The notes: generated by a model from the letters alone, not told the origin. A DNA stretch of 64,000 bases from Porticoccus hydrocarbonoclasticus MCTG13d (GCF_000744735.1 NZ_JQMM01000001.1:62001-126000), one strand, 5' to 3'. Shown: positions 18,159 to 28,518, numbered from the stretch's first letter. Numbers and translations are program-made.

Positions 18159-18698
18159 TTAAAAAGCCGGATCCCAGTCCACCTCTATCTTGCCGGCGCC
18201 GAGATCAACGTTTAATACAAATTGATCTATGTAGGGAATCAACCGCTCTTCCTGATCCAGGCTCTTGCCATCCCCTTTCACAACCAGCACATCATTGGCA
18301 CCGGTTTCCATCAGGGAGTCGACGATGCCAAGCCTGACGCCCTGAGAGGTCACAACAAGCATCCCTTCAAGCTGGTGCCAATAATATTGGCCATCAGCAA
18401 GAACCGGCAGTTGCGCTTTTGCCACGCAGATGTCCCGCTGGCAATAAGCTCTGGCCTGATCTCTGTCGTCAATCTCCGCCAGGTGAACCATCAGTCCCTT
18501 GGCAGTGGAACGCTGTTCTGTGACCTTCAATTTCTGCCAATGATCAGCAATCTTCAGCCACCAGGGTTGGTAATCAAAAATGTTACCGCCCGGCTCGGTG
18601 AAGGAGTGAATTTTTACCCAACCCTTCACACCATGAACTGCCGTTATGCGCCCGACGACCACTGGGTCAATCGGGTCCACACTTTGCTGGGCGCTCAT
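18159..18698 (-). CDS. rimM: ribosome maturation factor RimM
   Basis: A 179-residue 30S maturation factor that binds S19 and helps assemble the head of the small subunit. The N-terminal barrel begins VVVGRITAVHGVKGWVKIHSFTEP. The C-terminal PRC barrel carries YYWHQLEGMLVVT, MLIPYIDQFV-like RLIPYIDQFVLNVD and the final KIEVDWDPAF. It starts 13 bases after rpsP. Confidence 0.95.
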   Translation of the reverse strand: MSAQQSVDPIDPVVVGRITAVHGVKGWVKIHSFTEPGGNIFDYQPWWLKIADHWQKLKVTEQRSTAKGLMVHLAEIDDRDQARAYCQRDICVAKAQLPVLADGQYYWHQLEGMLVVTSQGVRLGIVDSLMETGANDVLVVKGDGKSLDQEERLIPYIDQFVLNVDLGAGKIEVDWDPAF

Positions 18699-18711
18699 GG
18701 TCTTAGTCTTA

Positions 18712-18960
18712 TCAGGCTTGCTTGGCTGCTTCTTTCACTAACTGGGAAACGCGATCAGACAACATGGCGCCTTCGCTCACCCAGTGTTGCACACGATCCA
18801 CATCCACTCGCAGACGCTCTTCGAGGCCACGGGCAACCGGGTTAAAAAAACCGATGCGTTCGATGTAACGACTATCACGGGCCCTGCGGCTGTCAGTGAC
18901 ATGTATATGATAGAACGGACGCTTTTTTGAGCCTCCGCGAGCCAGACGAATTGTTACCAT
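18712..18960 (-). CDS. rpsP: 30S ribosomal protein S16
   Basis: An 82-residue protein needed for 30S assembly. [42 protein letters not shown] and [20 protein letters not shown] are diagnostic. It is the first gene of the rpsP-rimM-trmD-rplS operon, with a promoter about 100 bases upstream. Confidence 0.97.
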   Translation of the reverse strand: MVTIRLARGGSKKRPFYHIHVTDSRRARDSRYIERIGFFNPVARGLEERLRVDVDRVQHWVSEGAMLSDRVSQLVKEAAKQA

Positions 18961-19068
18961 GAAAACTCTCTTCTGTATTTAGTTTCAAATTACAGCCGGT
19001 CGATCCCTCATCACTCAGGAACAAGACCACGCCCGGTCTCTCGAACAGGCACCTGTGAAAGGCGCGGG

Positions 19069-19097
19069 ATTATAGCGAAAACACGCAACCGTGTATA
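19069..19097 (-). promoter_or_regulatory. sigma70-type promoter of the rpsP operon
   Basis: On the minus strand TATAAT (19074-19069) is preceded, at exactly 17 bases, by TATACA (19097-19092), a 4-of-6 match to TTGACA. Transcription would begin near 19062, giving a leader of about 100 bases before rpsP. It lies between the ffh stop and rpsP. Confidence 0.65.
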
Positions 19098-19161
19098 GCT
19101 GGAAAGTATAGTGGGGAAAAGCTCTATCCGGAGGCGGGATTCAGCGCTTGGAGAGACCCCG

Positions 19162-20565
19162 CTAAAAGGGGAATTTCCCACCGCCTGGTGGCATTCCGCC
19201 CCCCATACCACCGCCAGTAGGCATGTTGCCTGCCATGCCGCGCATCATCTGCTGCATGCCTTTGCCTTTCATTTTTTTCATCATCTTGCCCATCTGCTTG
19301 TGCTGTTTGAGCAGGCGATTCAGATCCTGAAGGTTGGTGCCGGACCCTACCGTTATCCGCCGCTTGCGGGAACCATTCAGCAAGTCGGGGTTTCGCCTTT
19401 CCGCAGGCGTCATGGAGTTGATAATGGCCTCCATACGTGAAAACTGCTTCCCCATATTGGCTTGCTCAACCATCTGGCTCATATTGCCCATGCCGGGCAG
19501 CTTATCAAGCAGGCCTGAAAACCCGCCCAGGTTCTTCATTTGCTGGAGTTGATCGCGCAGATCATTCAGATCAAACCGTTTGCCCTTGGCAACTTTTTTA
19601 GCCAACTGCTCTGCTTTTTTACGGTCGACTTTCTGTTCGACATCTTCGATCAACGACATCATGTCGCCCATGCCGAGAATCCGCGAAGCGATCCGGTCCG
19701 GGTGGAACGGCTCTAAGGCATCGGTTTTTTCACCAACACCGAGGAATTTGATCGGCTTGCCGGTTACCTGGCGAACAGAGAGTGCCGCCCCGCCCCGGGC
19801 ATCGCCGTCCACTTTGGTCAAAATCACCCCCGTCAGGGGCAGTGCTTCGTTAAATGCCTTGGCGGTGGCAACCGCATCCTGACCAATCATTGCATCAATG
19901 ACGAACAGGGTTTCCACCGGCGACAGTGCTTTGTGTAGCTGCCGGATTTCAGTCATCAGCGCATCATCAATATGCAGGCGGCCAGCCGTGTCCACCAGTA
20001 ATACATCGATAAATTTTACTTTCGCCGCCTGAACCGCATTGCGTGCAATATCGACAGGTTTCTGATCAGCATGGCTGGCAAAAAACTCAACCCCCACTTC
20101 CGACGCGAGAGTTTCCAGCTGTTTAATGGCGGCCGGCCGGTAGATATCGGCACTCACCACCATGACTTTTTTCTTTTCCCGCTCCTTGAGATAGCGGGCC
20201 AATTTGGCCACGGAGGTGGTTTTACCTGCACCCTGTAGACCGGCCATCAATACGACAGCCGGCGGCTGCGCAGCCAGATTGAGTGACTCGTTACTGTCAC
20301 CCATCACATGTTCAAGCTCGGACTGAACGATTTTCAGGAACTGTTGACCGGGATTGAGGCTGCTGCCAACCTGCTGGCCCAGCGCCCTCTCCTTGACACC
20401 TTCCACAAAGGTTTTGACAACCGGTAGCGCCACATCCGCTTCCAGCAGTGCCATACGCACTTCACGCAGGGTTTCCTGAATATTATCTTCTGTCAGGCTG
20501 GCCTTCCCAGAGATTTTTTTCAGGGAAGCCGATAAACGATCACTGAGATTTTCAAACATTGCCAT
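19162..20565 (-). CDS. ffh: signal recognition particle protein Ffh
   Basis: A 467-residue GTPase that, with 4.5S RNA, carries nascent inner-membrane proteins to FtsY. The N domain opens MFENLSDRLSASLKKISG. The G domain has GLQGAGKTTSVAKLARYL, DTAGRLHID and TKVDGDARGGAALS. The M domain has LPGMGNM and the Met/Gly-rich tail with MKKMKGKGMQQMMRG. Length is normal. A possible weak hairpin (CCCC-TTTTAGC-GGGG) spans its TAG stop. It does not share a promoter with rpsP. Confidence 0.97.
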   Translation of the reverse strand: MAMFENLSDRLSASLKKISGKASLTEDNIQETLREVRMALLEADVALPVVKTFVEGVKERALGQQVGSSLNPGQQFLKIVQSELEHVMGDSNESLNLAAQPPAVVLMAGLQGAGKTTSVAKLARYLKEREKKKVMVVSADIYRPAAIKQLETLASEVGVEFFASHADQKPVDIARNAVQAAKVKFIDVLLVDTAGRLHIDDALMTEIRQLHKALSPVETLFVIDAMIGQDAVATAKAFNEALPLTGVILTKVDGDARGGAALSVRQVTGKPIKFLGVGEKTDALEPFHPDRIASRILGMGDMMSLIEDVEQKVDRKKAEQLAKKVAKGKRFDLNDLRDQLQQMKNLGGFSGLLDKLPGMGNMSQMVEQANMGKQFSRMEAIINSMTPAERRNPDLLNGSRKRRITVGSGTNLQDLNRLLKQHKQMGKMMKKMKGKGMQQMMRGMAGNMPTGGGMGGGMPPGGGKFPF

Positions 20566-20603
20566 GGGATTTATTTCGTCTTCACCTTATTTACAGGTGT
20601 AGC

Positions 20604-20609
20604 AGTATA
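20604..20609 (-). promoter_or_regulatory. possible -10 element of ffh
   Basis: TATACT on the minus strand, 39 bases before the ffh start. No good -35 lies 16-18 bases further upstream, so this is a weak call. Confidence 0.3.
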
Positions 20610-20659
20610 ACTGAAAGCACCCGAGTTTTGGGACGGCCTCTTTTCGCTATCCGCTATCT

Positions 20660-20676
20660 GTGACACACTTTGTCAC
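20660..20676. promoter_or_regulatory. perfect inverted repeat in the ffh / cytochrome-assembly gene gap
   Basis: GTGACA-CACTT-TGTCAC, perfect 6-base arms with a 5-base spacer, lies 22 bases before the ATG of the YpjD-like gene and between two divergent genes. No T run follows on either strand. It could be a protein-binding site; the binding factor is unknown. Confidence 0.35.
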
Positions 20677-20698
20677 CTGTTTAAATAGTCACCCCATT

Positions 20699-21487
20699 AT
20701 GCTTACAGCTTCTGCCGCCATCGCCCTGTATATCTGCGCGACCCTATTCCAGGCGCTTCAGCTTCGCAAGCATCCCAACTTGCAGCTATCTTCTCTGCAG
20801 CTGATTGCCGCTCCTGCATTGGCCCTGCACGGATACACCAGTGCACACTGGATCTTCAGTGACGCCGGTCTCGATTTCGGGCTGTTCCCCATGACCAGCG
20901 CCATCATCTTCACCATCAATCTGATTGTTCTTCTCAGTAGTCTCCGAAAACCGGTTCACAGTCTTTTTCTGATCCTTTTCCCTCTGGCGGCACTGATCCT
21001 GGCATTGACCCTCCTGATCGGCAGCAGCGCCCCCTTGAGAGAGACTGTGTCTTTACCCATCGGGGCACATATCTTCTTTTCCATTGTGGCCTACAGCCTG
21101 CTGACCATCGCTGCGTTTCAGGCGATTTTTATCGCCCTTCAAAACTGGCGGCTGCGCCACAGGCACCTCGGCAGCTGGCTACAGATAGTCCCTCCTTTGC
21201 AAACCATGGAAGCATTGCTGTTTGAGGTGCTGTGGGCCGGCTTTGGTCTGTTGACTTTGTCACTGATTACGGGATTTCTGTTTTTTGAGGATTTCTTTGC
21301 CCAGCACTTGATTCACAAAACGGTTTTCACTCTTTTTGCCTGGCTGTTTTATGGCATTTTATTGTGGGGGCGACACATCAAGGGATGGCGGGGCAATACA
21401 GCCATTCGCTGGACCCTGGTAGGCTTCAGCGCCATGGTGCTGGGCTACTGGGGAAGCAAGTTTGTCCTGGAGGTGATTCTGCGCTGA
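20699..21487 (+). CDS. ypjD: inner-membrane YpjD/CcsA-family cytochrome c assembly-type protein
   Basis: About 262 residues with eight or so membrane helices, for example MLTASAAIALYICATLFQAL and AHIFFSIVAYSLLTIAAFQAIF. It carries WAGFGLLTLSLITGFLFFEDFF and a LFAWLFYGILLWGRHIKGWRG segment, features of the CcsA/ResC heme-handling superfamily, here the stand-alone YpjD group found next to ffh. Its exact role is not established. I chose the ATG at 20699; a GTG at 20660 falls inside the palindrome and adds a non-hydrophobic tail. It is followed in the same direction by the CNNM-type gene. Confidence 0.8.
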   Translation: MLTASAAIALYICATLFQALQLRKHPNLQLSSLQLIAAPALALHGYTSAHWIFSDAGLDFGLFPMTSAIIFTINLIVLLSSLRKPVHSLFLILFPLAALILALTLLIGSSAPLRETVSLPIGAHIFFSIVAYSLLTIAAFQAIFIALQNWRLRHRHLGSWLQIVPPLQTMEALLFEVLWAGFGLLTLSLITGFLFFEDFFAQHLIHKTVFTLFAWLFYGILLWGRHIKGWRGNTAIRWTLVGFSAMVLGYWGSKFVLEVILR

Positions 21488-21639
21488 AAGACGGCCGCCC
21501 TTTGTGCCGAGGATAATTTGATACCGGTCCAACCCCCAAGCCCGGCTTACCGCAGAGCCTGACAGCAAGATATGGTTGCCAAGCACAGCAAACTTCTTCA
21601 ACATACCCTGCCTTAGGTGAATACGAGGTTCCCCCCCCG

Positions 21640-22944
21640 TTGGACGATACCCCTCTCTGGCTACTATTTAGCGTACTAGCTGGCCTCCTTCTCTTATCCG
21701 CTTTTTTCTCCGGCTCTGAAACAGCCATGATGTCACTGAACCGTTACAGGTTGAAACATCTGAGAAAACGACATCTCGGTGCCCGCAAGGCCTACAAGCT
21801 GCTAAAACGTCCTGACCGCCTGATCGGTATTATCCTGATCGGCAATAACATGGTGAATATCCTCGCTTCCGCGATCGCCACGGTCATTGCTCTGCGTCTT
21901 TACGGCGATGCAGGCATCGCCATCGCCACCTTACTGCTCACGCTGGCGATACTGATTTTTTCCGAGGTCACACCAAAAACAATGGCGGCACTGCACCCGG
22001 AAGGAATTGCCTTTACTGCCAGCCACATCCTCAGGCCGCTGTTATTTGTCTTTTATCCGCTGGTCTGGCTGGTGAACCACCTCTCCAACGGCCTACTCAG
22101 ATTGCTGGGCGTGAATACTACCAAGTCCCTTGATGTGAGCCTCAGCAAAGAGGAAATTCGTACTGTCGTAGACATCTCCAGTGAAAATATCCCCGACCAT
22201 CAGGATATGCTGATCAATATTCTGGACCTTGAAACGGTCTCCGTGAATGACATCATGGTGCCACGCAATGAAATTGTAGGCTTGGACCTTGAACTGGAAG
22301 TTGATCAACTATTAACCACAATCATCAATTCCGGCTACACCCGTCTGCCTGTCTATGTGGGCAACATGAATAATGTATTGGGCATTATTCATGTAAAAAC
22401 TATCGCCAGACTGCTGCGCTCAGGCAGTGACAGCCTGACCAAAGAGGCCATCAAGCGATTTACCCGGGAACCCTACTTTGTCCCTGAAAACACACCACTC
22501 AACAAACAATTGGTGAATTTTCAACAGGCCAAACGCCGAATCGGTCTGGTGGTGGATGAGTATGGTGAAATTGAGGGGCTGGTCACAATGGAGGATATAC
22601 TGGAGGAGATCGTCGGCGATTTCACCACGAACAGGGCAGAGGACGAACAGGAGGATATCGTCGCCCTGGACAAGAGGATGTTTGACATTGACGGGTCAGC
22701 CACCATCCGTGATATAAACAAGGCAAATTCGTGGGATTTGCCAACAGATGGCCCAAAGACAATTAACGGACTGATTCTGGAACACCTGGAAAGCATCCCC
22801 GACGGCAACGTGAGTTTTACCATTGGTCGCTATCAGTTTGAAACACTGGAACTGAGTGAAAAAATGGTAGTAAAGGTTCGTGTTAAACAGCGCATAACGC
22901 TTCATTCAGGAAACGGTGAACCGGACGATGATGACGAAGATTAA
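21640..22944 (+). CDS. CNNM/CorC-family transporter-like protein (YfjD/CorB type, TTG start)
   Basis: A 434-residue inner-membrane protein. An N-terminal CNNM/DUF21 domain (about residues 5-190) holds LSAFFSGSETAMMSLNRYRL and IGNNMVNILASAIAT. A CBS pair follows (IMVPRNEIVGLDLE, SGYTRLPVYVGN, IGLVVDEYGEIEGLVTMEDILEEIVGD), and then a C-terminal CorC/HlyC domain (DGSATIRDINKANSWDLP). The family is linked to Mg/Co efflux or resistance. The frame opens with TTG (21640), where homologues start; GAGG is about 12 bases upstream, so translation may be modest. Confidence 0.88.
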   Translation: MDDTPLWLLFSVLAGLLLLSAFFSGSETAMMSLNRYRLKHLRKRHLGARKAYKLLKRPDRLIGIILIGNNMVNILASAIATVIALRLYGDAGIAIATLLLTLAILIFSEVTPKTMAALHPEGIAFTASHILRPLLFVFYPLVWLVNHLSNGLLRLLGVNTTKSLDVSLSKEEIRTVVDISSENIPDHQDMLINILDLETVSVNDIMVPRNEIVGLDLELEVDQLLTTIINSGYTRLPVYVGNMNNVLGIIHVKTIARLLRSGSDSLTKEAIKRFTREPYFVPENTPLNKQLVNFQQAKRRIGLVVDEYGEIEGLVTMEDILEEIVGDFTTNRAEDEQEDIVALDKRMFDIDGSATIRDINKANSWDLPTDGPKTINGLILEHLESIPDGNVSFTIGRYQFETLELSEKMVVKVRVKQRITLHSGNGEPDDDDED

Positions 22945-22971
22945 ACTCAATCGACAAAATATTCCCGATTA

Positions 22972-23154
22972 CTAGGCAAACGGATTATTTTTACAACCCC
23001 GTTCAGCAGCTTTTGCAATTACCTCCAGTCGCTCATCATCGTCCATCAATAACCAGTCACGAATTTCTCTGGCTGTGCGGTGACAGCCGATACACACGTC
23101 ATCATGATCCAGCGCACAGACAGAAATACAGGGGGAAGAAATCGTTGCTATCAT
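22972..23154 (-). CDS. DUF1289 small Cys-rich protein
   Basis: A 60-residue protein with ISSPCISVCALDHDDVCIGCHRTAREIRDW, the CxxxC...CxxC pattern of the DUF1289 family, thought to bind a metal or cluster. Function is unknown. The ATG at 23154 has AGG 8 bases upstream; the frame extends further up without conservation. It lies downstream of the Nudix gene in the same direction and converges on the CNNM gene. Confidence 0.8.
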   Translation of the reverse strand: MIATISSPCISVCALDHDDVCIGCHRTAREIRDWLLMDDDERLEVIAKAAERGCKNNPFA

Positions 23155-23221
23155 GGGTACGCCTAAAACGTTTGCCTCTCTAATTCGGCAATTATCGAGC
23201 CGGCAGGCGTGAAATTGCAAG

Positions 23222-23836
23222 CTACCTGGATGCCGGCCTCAGATCAGAACAGTCCGGATACACCAGACGGATCCTGGCATCGAGGGAAATGTTGAGGAAA
23301 TCGGCCAACACCACCAACGAAAAGCCCCAGATACGGTAATCGTCATAGATAAAACAGGGCATATTGAGCGCATAATCCGGACCGACAAAGTAATCGACTG
23401 TCAGGTTCGACGGGTCCAGAAAATAAGACACCGGGACTTCAAAAACAGCATCCAGCTCCTCGGGATTGGCGATTAGCACCAAGTCGGGCTCAATAAGCCC
23501 CACATAGGGCTTCACCCGCATCAACTGGCGAGTTCGATTGACCGGCAACCCGGCAATGACCTGTACCTGGTGCGGAGACAAATCAATTTCCTCCCGGGTC
23601 TCCCGCAATGCCGTCACCAGTAGGTCTTCATCTCCCGGTTCCCACTTGCCACCGGGAAATGCCACTTCTCCCCGGTGTGAATTCAGGTGCTCTGCCCGTT
23701 TGGTAAATATAATTTTTGGGTTTGCCGGCTCACGGGTCAGGGCAACCAGAATGGCCGCTTCGACCCCCTCCACCCCAAAGGGTCTGATTCGGTCAACCGG
23801 CATAGTATTTAAACGTTCGGTAATCCGTTTTAGCAT
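23222..23836 (-). CDS. nudL: Nudix hydrolase, CoA pyrophosphatase type (NudL-like)
   Basis: A 204-residue Nudix protein. The Nudix box is complete: GGKWEPGDEDLLVTALRE followed by TREEIDL. The preceding segment TKRAEHLNSHRGEVAFPGG is the CoA-pyrophosphatase signature (family PS01293 type), so it probably splits CoA into phosphopantetheine and 3',5'-ADP. It reads with the DUF1289 gene and diverges from a second Nudix gene. Confidence 0.88.
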   Translation of the reverse strand: MLKRITERLNTMPVDRIRPFGVEGVEAAILVALTREPANPKIIFTKRAEHLNSHRGEVAFPGGKWEPGDEDLLVTALRETREEIDLSPHQVQVIAGLPVNRTRQLMRVKPYVGLIEPDLVLIANPEELDAVFEVPVSYFLDPSNLTVDYFVGPDYALNMPCFIYDDYRIWGFSLVVLADFLNISLDARIRLVYPDCSDLRPASR

Positions 23837-23908
23837 AACCCTGTTATCCTACTCCCATCGGCATCTGTTGCCGAAAATGTTATTTTCCAATGCAAAGTAA
23901 AAGTGTCT

Positions 23909-24469
23909 ATGAATTTTTGCGGTCAGTGTGGCAAACCGGTCAACTTCAAGGTTCCCACCGGAGATAATCGAAAACGCCATGTCTGTGGACATTGCGACAC
24001 CATTCACTACCAAAACCCCCGAGTGATATCGGGCTGCATTCCTATGGTTAATGACAGAGTATTGCTGTGCAAACGGGCCATTGAGCCCCGTTACGGTATG
24101 TGGACCCTGCCAGCCGGTTTTTTGGAAAATGGGGAAACAGTGCTTCAGGGTGCACTGCGGGAATGCTGGGAAGAAGCATTGGCAAAACTGAGTGAGCCTG
24201 TGCTGAGCGGGATCTACGATATCCCTCATATCAATCAGGTTTATATCCTGTATCGGGGGTCGCTACACAACCGTAGTTACGGTGCCGGGGACGAATCGCT
24301 GGACGTCAGGTTGTTCAGTGAGGCCGATATTCCCTGGGAGGAGCTGGCTTTCCCCGTGATTACCACTGCGTTGAAGCATCATTTTGCAGATTTAAAACAG
24401 GGCCTGTCAATCATACACACCGACGTGATCACATCGAGACTTCGCTCCCTCACTAACGCTGCAGACTAG
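23909..24469 (+). CDS. zinc-ribbon Nudix hydrolase
   Basis: A 186-residue protein with an N-terminal zinc ribbon (FCGQCGKPV and HVCGHC). The Nudix domain has the box GFLENGETVLQGALRE then CWEEA, and an upstream CKRAIEPRYGMWTLPAG strand. The ribbon plus Nudix pattern recalls NudC, but the protein lacks the longer NudC N-terminus, so the substrate is open (NADH, ADP-ribose and similar). The ATG at 23909 is preferred over a GTG two codons earlier. Its stop overlaps that of the next gene by 4 bases, convergently. Confidence 0.85.
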   Translation: MNFCGQCGKPVNFKVPTGDNRKRHVCGHCDTIHYQNPRVISGCIPMVNDRVLLCKRAIEPRYGMWTLPAGFLENGETVLQGALRECWEEALAKLSEPVLSGIYDIPHINQVYILYRGSLHNRSYGAGDESLDVRLFSEADIPWEELAFPVITTALKHHFADLKQGLSIIHTDVITSRLRSLTNAAD

Positions 24470-24783
24470 AGGTCGAACTCCGCCAATTGCCATACGTCGT
24501 AGGCCGGTTCTTCATAGGGATGAGCACTGATCAGCGCACGGATCGCCTGTTTTATCGCGGCATCATCACAAACCAGTTCAACACGATACTCTGCCTCTTC
24601 AGACAGGCTACCCACCTTTCCCAGATAAGGAATGCTACCGGCAAGTGGACGGAACTGGCCGATACCCAACACCTGCCAGCAGCAATTCTCATATTCGCCA
24701 ATTTTGCCTGCTCCAGTGGCGAAAACAGCCTGTTTAACCGATTCCAGATGCTCGATAGGTACATAGAAAACCAGCTTATACAT
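24466..24783 (-). CDS. YqfO/NIF3-type small conserved protein
   Basis: A 105-residue protein beginning MYKLVFYVPIEHLESVKQAVF and ending SAHPYEEPAYDVWQL. The HPYEEPAYDV motif and the GAGKIGEYENC stretch are those of the CutA-like insert of NIF3-family proteins, found alone here. No enzymatic role is established. It reads minus and overlaps the end of the convergent Nudix gene. Confidence 0.8.
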   Translation of the reverse strand: MYKLVFYVPIEHLESVKQAVFATGAGKIGEYENCCWQVLGIGQFRPLAGSIPYLGKVGSLSEEAEYRVELVCDDAAIKQAIRALISAHPYEEPAYDVWQLAEFDL

Positions 24784-24825
24784 TGAGCTCCCTGTTATCA
24801 GGATAGCGACGCGCGATGAAATGAG

Positions 24826-25203
24826 TCACTTGATGATCTGGCGCGCATTGTCCAAATAAACCTGACCTTGTTTTTTGACAGTTTCAGGGGCTGAGCGCTC
24901 TGAAGCGAGGTGTACCGCTTCAAGGGGTTCCGCTAAGGCAGCGAGCTCGGCCTTGATCTTGGCCAATGCATTTTCCAGCGTGTAGGTGAGCATATGCACT
25001 TCATGCATATCCTGTGGCGACAGATGCTCCTGCTGAATAAGACCTTCAAGCTTGCCGTTGTACTCGGAAAAATTGGCCACCGCCTGAGCCAGGGTATCAG
25101 CAGGCAATCCTTTGAAGTGCTCAGGGCGGTCCTCTGCCGCCACAACAACACCACTTGCCAGAAATGAAAGTAAAAGAATAAGAGCAGGTTTTAACCGGAA
25201 CAT
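24826..25203 (-). CDS. DUF6746-type secreted small protein
   Basis: A 125-residue protein with a signal peptide MFRLKPALILLLSFLASGVVVA cut near AAEDR. The mature part is helical: RPEHFKGLPADTLAQAVANF, HEVHMLTYTLENALAKI and VHLASERS, which I associate with the DUF6746 family of unknown function. GAGG lies 6 bases before the ATG at 25203, which settles the start. It follows the CBS gene by 44 bases. Confidence 0.75.
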   Translation of the reverse strand: MFRLKPALILLLSFLASGVVVAAEDRPEHFKGLPADTLAQAVANFSEYNGKLEGLIQQEHLSPQDMHEVHMLTYTLENALAKIKAELAALAEPLEAVHLASERSAPETVKKQGQVYLDNARQIIK

Positions 25204-25247
25204 GTTTTTCCTCGGAGTTAACGCCATATTTGGTGGAAATACCGTGA

Positions 25248-25655
25248 TTAAGTCTGCTTTTCGGGGAACTTCTCAACCCCATTCAGCAGCTGCCGGCAGG
25301 TGATCTGGCCGACCAACTTACCCTTATCAACAACCGGGCAGCGACGAAAACCACGCTTCATCATTTGCTGGGCCACATCGACAATATCGGCCTGAGACGT
25401 GACTGTAAAAACATCGTGCGTCATCACATCACGTACCGGGCCAACACTGCTTTCCTGATTATATCTGGCACCCAAGATGGCCTTTAAACAGTCCGTTTCG
25501 GACAGCACACCCACCAGGTTATTGTCATCATCCACCACACACAACCCGGAAATTTTATTGCTGACAATCAAGTCAATGGCGACGAACAAATCATCCCGTT
25601 GATTAACTTTAACTGGGTTGCGAAGCATGTAATCTTTCAGTTCTACCGAGTTCAG
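25248..25655 (-). CDS. two-CBS-domain protein
   Basis: A 135-residue protein made of two CBS repeats: YMLRNPVKVNQRDDLFVAID... with SGLCVVDDDNNLVGVLSETDCL, then DVMTHDVFTVTSQADIVDVA with RRCPVVDKGKLVGQITCRQLL. CBS pairs bind adenosine nucleotides and sense energy state; the partner is unknown. The ATG at 25655 is preferred over a GTG 8 codons upstream. It lies between purA and the DUF6746 gene. Confidence 0.85.
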   Translation of the reverse strand: MNSVELKDYMLRNPVKVNQRDDLFVAIDLIVSNKISGLCVVDDDNNLVGVLSETDCLKAILGARYNQESSVGPVRDVMTHDVFTVTSQADIVDVAQQMMKRGFRRCPVVDKGKLVGQITCRQLLNGVEKFPEKQT

Positions 25656-25780
25656 CATAAACAGAAGCCTTTTATCCACTACTGTTTTTAGCTTAATAGA
25701 GAATCAGGTAACCGGAAACCTTTTGTTGCCACAAAAATGCTGCTCACCGACACGGGACAAGCTGAGGAATACCCGGCGGA

Positions 25781-27103
<1,323 letters not shown>

Positions 27104-28285
27104 TCAAACTGCAGTTATTTTATAGGTGCCATCCAGCCAAACCAGCTGGCGATCACAATGTAATTCCTGATAATCCGGCTCTTGGCCCGGAAAGCCACAG
27201 ACCACCCGCTCGCCATTGGAGCGTAACGCTGCTACGGCTTTTCGCCAACCGAGCTCATCACTAACAGGGGCAAAAATACCACCTGCCACCGCCCCGGACA
27301 ACGCAACCCTGGCCAACGACTGTAAACTCATATTAAAGCCGGTAGCCGGCCGGGAACGACCGAAGCCTTTACCGACATGATCATAGCGCCCGCCATTGCC
27401 GATGGCCTGACCAAGCCCCTGATCATAGGCGGCAAACACGATACCCGTATGATAGTGGTAGCCACGCAACTCACTCAAATCGAGATAGAGCACCAGATCG
27501 GGGAAGCTTTCGCTGAGCGCACTGACAACCGCCTGCAGCTCATCCAGCGCCAGCTCCACTTCGGCCGGCGCCTCAGCAAATACTTCACGGGCGCGATCCA
27601 ATACGGAAGCATCACCTGCAAGCCCGACCAGAGCACGGATCATCAGCGCAATTTCTGCATTATCCAGGCACTTCCCGAGCCAGACATCGAGTTCAGGGAC
27701 CGCTTTACGCTGAAGCAGATCAAATAACTCGGCTTCGCGATCAGCTGACAGTTCAGCCGCTTCAAGCAGGCTGGCATATATCCCCACATGGCCGAGGTCG
27801 AGCTGTGGTGTGCCGAGCCCGGCGAGACGCAAAGTCTCCACCATCAAACTGATCACCTCGATATCTGCCTCGAGCCCTGACTCACCATAAAGCTCAACAC
27901 CAATCTGGATTGGAGAACGACTCTCCAGAGCCTGCTTCGGCCGAGTATAGAGAACTGTTCCTGCATAACAAAGGCGACTGGGGCCATTGCGCCGAAGACT
28001 GTGGGCATCCATACGACTGGTTTGGGGAGTCATATCGGCACGAACACCCATCATTCGACCACTGATCTGATCCGTCACCTTAAACGTCATCAGATCGAGA
28101 TCCGAACCGGTTCCACTGAGCAGCGATTCCGTGAACTCCACCAGCGGCGGGATGACCAGGTCGTAACCCCAGCAGTGATACAAATCCAGCACCTGTCGGC
28201 GCAACCGCTCAATCTGTAGCGCCTGATTGGGAAGTATTTCTTCAATGCCATCAGGCAACAACCAGCGATCAGCAACAGTCATCAT
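27104..28285 (-). CDS. hisZ: ATP phosphoribosyltransferase regulatory subunit HisZ
   Basis: A 393-residue paralogue of histidyl-tRNA synthetase without aminoacylation activity. It opens WLLPDGIEEILPNQALQIERL and shows class II-like MMGVRADMTPQTSRMDAHS (motif 2 region) and YYHTGIVFAAYDQGLG-like YHYHTGIVFAAY. HisZ pairs with the short HisG to form the first enzyme of histidine synthesis; hisG is not in this window. It sits between the DUF2065 gene (2 bases) and purA (27 bases). Confidence 0.93.
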   Translation of the reverse strand: MMTVADRWLLPDGIEEILPNQALQIERLRRQVLDLYHCWGYDLVIPPLVEFTESLLSGTGSDLDLMTFKVTDQISGRMMGVRADMTPQTSRMDAHSLRRNGPSRLCYAGTVLYTRPKQALESRSPIQIGVELYGESGLEADIEVISLMVETLRLAGLGTPQLDLGHVGIYASLLEAAELSADREAELFDLLQRKAVPELDVWLGKCLDNAEIALMIRALVGLAGDASVLDRAREVFAEAPAEVELALDELQAVVSALSESFPDLVLYLDLSELRGYHYHTGIVFAAYDQGLGQAIGNGGRYDHVGKGFGRSRPATGFNMSLQSLARVALSGAVAGGIFAPVSDELGWRKAVAALRSNGERVVCGFPGQEPDYQELHCDRQLVWLDGTYKITAV

Positions 28286-28287
28286 GA

Positions 28288-28476
28288 CTACCCGTTAATA
28301 AAATACAAAGTTCCGGCTCCAAGCAACATACTGAACAAGCCCATCATTCTCATGCTGCGGTCATCAACCTGTGCCAGTAATGCTGCCATATTGCGCCATC
28401 GCCCCGGTGCCAGAAAAGGCATGACGCCCTCCAGCACCAACATCAGACAAAACGCCTTGGCTAAATCTACCCACAT
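28288..28476 (-). CDS. yjeT: DUF2065 (YjeT-like) small membrane protein
   Basis: A 62-residue protein with two hydrophobic helices (LAKAFCLMLVLEGVMPFL and MMGLFSMLLGAGTLYFI) joined by a short basic loop. This size, shape and position after hflC match the DUF2065/YjeT family of unknown function. It is the first gene after the hflKC terminator and is followed immediately by hisZ. Confidence 0.85.
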   Translation of the reverse strand: MWVDLAKAFCLMLVLEGVMPFLAPGRWRNMAALLAQVDDRSMRMMGLFSMLLGAGTLYFING

Positions 28477-28496
28477 ACAATCGCCCTGCCAGTCAC

Positions 28497-28518
28497 AAAA
28501 AAACCGGGCGATCCCGGT
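28497..28518 (-). terminator. terminator after hflKC
   Basis: ACCGGG (28503-28508) pairs with CCCGGT (28513-28518) around a 4-base loop. On the minus strand the stem runs straight into seven T. It lies about 100 bases past the hflC stop and before the DUF2065 gene, separating hflKC from the DUF2065-hisZ-purA group. Confidence 0.88.
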
